This document shows positions 61,199-64,000 of a DNA stretch of 64,000 bases, piece after piece (position 1 is the stretch's first letter; the number at the start of each line of letters is the position of its first letter). The notes under the pieces are model-generated. The model had not been told where the DNA came from. It made no database searches and was given only the letters and a program-made list of their open reading frames with translations. The position numbers and the translations under genes are program-made. The stretch comes from Flagellimonas_B algarum (GTDB lineage Bacteria > Bacteroidota > Bacteroidia > Flavobacteriales > Flavobacteriaceae): positions 806,001 through 870,000 of the forward strand of contig NZ_JBEVTG010000001.1 in NCBI RefSeq assembly GCF_040513375.1, in the 5' to 3' direction.

Positions 61199-62668
61199 TT
61201 AGCTGTTTTTTTCTTTAAATCCGGCTATCATCCGGTATTTTTTACTTCGGTATTGTCGAGTGATGGCATCCATAAGGCGATTGTTGAACAACAAGCCGAT
61301 GATCCCGCAAACCGCCAAAGCGATCAAAGCCGCTTCAAAAGAGACCAAAAAGAACAGGATCGCGAACAAGATGATCGGCGCACCCAAGACCGGAAGCATG
61401 ATCAAGAATTGGGTCGCGCTGGTGCCTTGCATGTTGCCGAACGGACTTTGGTCCAATTCGATGCGCTTTTTATTAAAGGACCCGAAATACAGAATTACAG
61501 GGATGTTCACCCCAAAATTATAAATGGCACAAACCAGGTTGATCAACAATACATCGGTGCCGAAGTACACGTAGGGAATGGTCAAGAAGAACATCACGAC
61601 GATGCTCACTTTGATCAGCAAGGCCTTTGACTCCAAATACTTGCGCATCGGAATGTTCTGTGCCATCATCATGCTGTAATAACTGCTGTCCCAGGCCGGA
61701 ATGAACTGCCCAAAGTTGCTCAAGAAAATCCCGGTCATAAAGATGCCAAGAAAACAATGCATGACCTTCATATCGGCATAAATGTCTTGGGTATAAAAGA
61801 TGAGCCCGTAAAAGACGAATAAGAGCGAAATCCAAACCTGTGATTTCGTCCGTTTGTTCCGCCAGATCATTTTCAAGTCCAAACGCAAGAACGACCCGAG
61901 GTCACCGAAACGGTTCGTCCACGCCATTTCGGAAGTATTCACCGCTTTCTTTTTTCCTTTAAGGACCCCTTCCAAAGAAATCTTGTTCTTCAAAAAGGCG
62001 AAGTTGATGCGATAGGTCAAAAAGGCCAGCGCAATGGGCACCAATACCGTGGCAGGGTATGCATACAGCCCATGGAAAATCGGGCCGAAAATGGCTTTGA
62101 TCGGCACTATGCCAAAGTAATCAAGGGCGTAAAAAACCACGATCAGTCCGGCGATGACCGCTAAGGCCTTATCGCTTTTGTTGATGATGAAATTGACGTA
62201 ATTCAAACACAATACGATACCAAAAATCGCGACCAACCACAGCACCACGTTCAAGACCGGATAGTCATGGGCGATCAGTACAACGCCAAACGGGATAAAA
62301 AAGAACAGGGCCAAGAGGTTGTAGATCGAGACGGAAGACCTGCCCAAGATGTAGTGGGCAATGGCGCTTTTCTTAATGGGTACGATCAACAAGGGTTTGA
62401 TGTCCATCACCGGTAGTTTTTGCATGAAATACCGCAAAAACATTTCGATCAATACCCAATAGATCAGGTATTGGCTCAGCACCCACATCGGCCCCTGGTC
62501 AGGAACCAATTTTCGAAGGATGAAATACAGGCCTACCCCTGACATGATTAGCGCGGCAAGCATATACAGACCGAAAAAGCCCATAATGATCTTTACCGCC
62601 AGACTTTTTCCTACAGCGGCGGATCGAAAGAAGGCTTTCCACTGTAGATCGATGAATCGTTTGAACAT
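61199..62668 (-). CDS. DUF5687 ABC transporter permease
   Basis: 489 residues from ATG 62668 (MFKRFIDLQWKAFFRSAAVG). About twelve hydrophobic segments separated by basic loops; N-terminal LQWKAFFRS and the central DLKMIWRNKRTKSQVWISLL are typical of DUF5687, a Bacteroidota ABC-2-like permease family. Substrate unknown; export is likely. Paired with the ATPase gene 10 nt downstream. Confidence 0.87.
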   Translation of the reverse strand: MFKRFIDLQWKAFFRSAAVGKSLAVKIIMGFFGLYMLAALIMSGVGLYFILRKLVPDQGPMWVLSQYLIYWVLIEMFLRYFMQKLPVMDIKPLLIVPIKKSAIAHYILGRSSVSIYNLLALFFFIPFGVVLIAHDYPVLNVVLWLVAIFGIVLCLNYVNFIINKSDKALAVIAGLIVVFYALDYFGIVPIKAIFGPIFHGLYAYPATVLVPIALAFLTYRINFAFLKNKISLEGVLKGKKKAVNTSEMAWTNRFGDLGSFLRLDLKMIWRNKRTKSQVWISLLFVFYGLIFYTQDIYADMKVMHCFLGIFMTGIFLSNFGQFIPAWDSSYYSMMMAQNIPMRKYLESKALLIKVSIVVMFFLTIPYVYFGTDVLLINLVCAIYNFGVNIPVILYFGSFNKKRIELDQSPFGNMQGTSATQFLIMLPVLGAPIILFAILFFLVSFEAALIALAVCGIIGLLFNNRLMDAITRQYRSKKYRMIAGFKEKNS

Positions 62669-62764
62669 AGGTTGGTACAATTTTTTAGGTTAGTGTCTAA
62701 ATTAAGCGAATTGTTACATCAATCATTTCTATTTTAAATTATTCGCCCTTCATTAAGCTTTGCA

Positions 62765-62772
62765 TAGCTTTG
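62765..62772 (+). promoter_or_regulatory. -7 promoter element of the reductase gene
   Basis: TAGCTTTG matches TAnnTTTG, 17 nt before the ATG at 62790; no -33 TTTG is visible at the standard distance. Confidence 0.45.
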
Positions 62773-62789
62773 CAGGCAAAATTCGCTGA

Positions 62790-63839
62790 ATGAAAGATTT
62801 TCATACCCTTCGTGTCGTTTCGGTCGATCGCTTGACCCCGAATTCGGTGGCCTTGACCTTTGAAGTGCCTGCGCACCTATCGGAGACATTCCGGTTTGAT
62901 GCCGGACAATATATCACTATTAAAAAAGAACTCGGCGGGGTCGAAGTACGTCGCGCCTATTCGATATCGTCTTCGCCCGCATCGGGCAAGTTGACCGTGG
63001 GGATCAAAAAGGTCGCCAACGGCACCTTTTCGGTCTACGCGAACGAATCGATCAAGGAAGGGGATGTCTTGGAGGTCATGCCCCCGGAAGGCCGCTTCGT
63101 TTTCGAAGGTGGGAAGGGACCCCAACATCTCGCCGCCTTTGCCGCAGGAAGCGGGATTACCCCGATCATCAGTATTGCAGAAAGCGTTTTACGCGATGAT
63201 GACGCTAGTTCGTTCGTTTTGGTATTCGGCAACCAAACGGTCGAAGAAAGCATGTATCGCCAAGAGCTCTTGGCCCTTCAGGAAGTTTATGGAGCGCGGT
63301 TTTCAATCATCTGGTTGTTCAGTAGGTCGGCCGAAGAAAATGCCCTTTTCGGGCGTATCGAACCTTCGACCGTGAACCTCGTAGTCAAGAACAAATTCAA
63401 GGATATCGCTTTCGACCGTTTCTTTTTGTGTGGCCCTGAAGCCATGATCGATGCCGTCTCAGAGACCCTCAAGAAAAACGGGGTGGCCGACGATCGCATC
63501 CGATTCGAACTCTTTACAAGTTCAAGCGATGAAGATGCAATGGCACCGACGCTTGACGGACAGACCGCCGTCGAAGTGGTGGTCGATGACGCCGAATTCT
63601 CCTTGACCATGGATCAAAAAACCCTGGTTCTGGATGCCATTCTCAAAGAAGGTATCGATGCCCCATATTCCTGTCAGGGAGGGGTATGCAGTAGCTGTAT
63701 CGCACGTGTGGTCGAAGGAAAGGCCGAAATGGTCAAAAACCAAATCCTGACCGATGGCGAAGTTGCGGAAGGGTTGATCTTGACCTGCCAGGCCCATGCC
63801 CTGACCCCAAAGTTGAAAATCGACTACGACGACGTGTAA
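62790..63839 (+). CDS. PaaE-type NAD(P)H reductase with C-terminal [2Fe-2S] ferredoxin domain
   Basis: 349 residues in three parts: FAD-binding barrel (VRRAYSISSSPASGKLTVGI), NAD(P)-binding domain (FAAGSGITPIISIAESVLRD, RFFLCGPEAMIDAVSETLKK) and a plant-type ferredoxin with cluster cysteines 295, 300, 303 and 333 (YSCQGGVCSSCIARVVEG, LTCQAH). Domain order matches PaaE of the phenylacetyl-CoA epoxidase and related ferredoxin reductases. No paaABCD genes are adjacent, so it more likely serves another oxygenase or general electron supply. Followed after 3 nt by a truncated gene. Confidence 0.92.
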   Translation: MKDFHTLRVVSVDRLTPNSVALTFEVPAHLSETFRFDAGQYITIKKELGGVEVRRAYSISSSPASGKLTVGIKKVANGTFSVYANESIKEGDVLEVMPPEGRFVFEGGKGPQHLAAFAAGSGITPIISIAESVLRDDDASSFVLVFGNQTVEESMYRQELLALQEVYGARFSIIWLFSRSAEENALFGRIEPSTVNLVVKNKFKDIAFDRFFLCGPEAMIDAVSETLKKNGVADDRIRFELFTSSSDEDAMAPTLDGQTAVEVVVDDAEFSLTMDQKTLVLDAILKEGIDAPYSCQGGVCSSCIARVVEGKAEMVKNQILTDGEVAEGLILTCQAHALTPKLKIDYDDV

Positions 63840-63842
63840 GCG

Positions 63843-64000
63843 ATGGTGATGTTACAACTTGCGTATCTCGCCAATTGTCTGGTAGCCGGCTGGGTGGGTC
63901 TCAGTTGCCTGTTTTCACCGAACAAGGCCGTGCAAACCGTTTTTTCGAATACCGTTGCCCCTTCACAAGTAATTCGCTTGGTCGGGGCACTATGGACGGC
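63843..64000 (+). CDS. Truncated hypothetical membrane protein
   Basis: The frame is open from ATG 63843 (second ATG at 63849) to the window end, 52 codons. It begins MVMLQLAYLANCLVAGWVGL then SCLFSPNKAVQTVFSNT and VIRLVGALWTA, so at least two membrane segments are likely. Too short to name. It starts 3 nt after the reductase and is probably co-transcribed. Confidence 0.6.
   Translation, partial: MVMLQLAYLANCLVAGWVGLSCLFSPNKAVQTVFSNTVAPSQVIRLVGALWT

Overview
The window is chromosomal DNA from a member of the Flavobacteriaceae (Bacteroidota). The lineage is inferred from gliding/type IX secretion genes (gldH, a sprE/porW-type TPR lipoprotein), a split F-type ATP synthase operon without atpD and atpC, a three-subunit type B succinate dehydrogenase, a Cys-rich RicT beside gldH, HU-CCDC81/SPOR, DUF4292, DUF5687 and bactofilin families, and promoters of the Bacteroidota form (TTTG, about 20 nt, TAnnTTTG). 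The genus cannot be fixed from the sequence. No rRNA, tRNA, CRISPR array, transposase or integrase was found, and no gene-free stretch exceeds about 250 bases.

Layout. 1-9.1 kb: end of a glycoside hydrolase, a DUF1460 hydrolase, ferrochelatase, a MATE exporter, then a sugar-oxidation neighbourhood (PQQ-type aldose dehydrogenase, membrane AraC regulator, lactonase-fold lipoprotein) and an aminopeptidase P. 9.1-15.2 kb: a small Gly-rich membrane protein, a large secreted Asp-box propeller protein, two small conserved proteins, and an overlapping RimK ligase / M14 deacylase pair. 15.4-19.2 kb: sdhC-sdhA-X-sdhB with a strong promoter and terminator; X is an uncharacterised two-helix membrane protein. 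19.3-25.2 kb: an accessory-looking block with a secreted protein, a Vsr-like nuclease overlapping a methionine aminotransferase, a CI-like repressor facing a small Cro-like protein, a serine hydrolase, a GNAT enzyme and a 35-residue ORF with its own terminator. 25.4-32.2 kb: CoA-transferase subunits around a zinc-ribbon membrane protein, PBP1A, gldH, ricT and trhO. 32.5-36.1 kb: recA, then a lipoprotein / ECF sigma factor / inner-to-outer-membrane anti-sigma-like operon. 36.0-47.5 kb: plsC, trpS, dprA, an HU-CCDC81/SPOR protein, a thioesterase, an outer-membrane pair, an aldo-keto reductase and an envelope run (EnvC-like, DUF4292, TPR, sugar nucleotidyltransferase, dut). 47.5-51.5 kb: a flippase, a lipoprotein and a second ECF sigma/membrane-protein pair. 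51.6-60.3 kb: sprE/porW, bactofilin, atpZ, a DUF6168-like gene and atpBEFHAG. 60.5-64 kb: an ABC ATPase with a DUF5687 permease, a PaaE-type reductase and a truncated gene.

Themes. Much of the window serves the envelope (peptidoglycan, gliding/type IX secretion, lipoproteins) and energy metabolism (menaquinone-type SDH, ATP synthase). The items most likely to reward work are the trans-envelope sigma-regulator operon (33.5-36.1 kb), the HU/SPOR membrane protein (39.2 kb), the extra gene inside the sdh operon (18.1 kb), the RimK/M14 pair (13.4-15.2 kb) and the orphan CI/Cro-like switch (22.2-23.4 kb). Genes are packed tightly: five convergent pairs overlap at their 3' ends, and several genes have no plausible ATG and appear to start at TTG or GTG.
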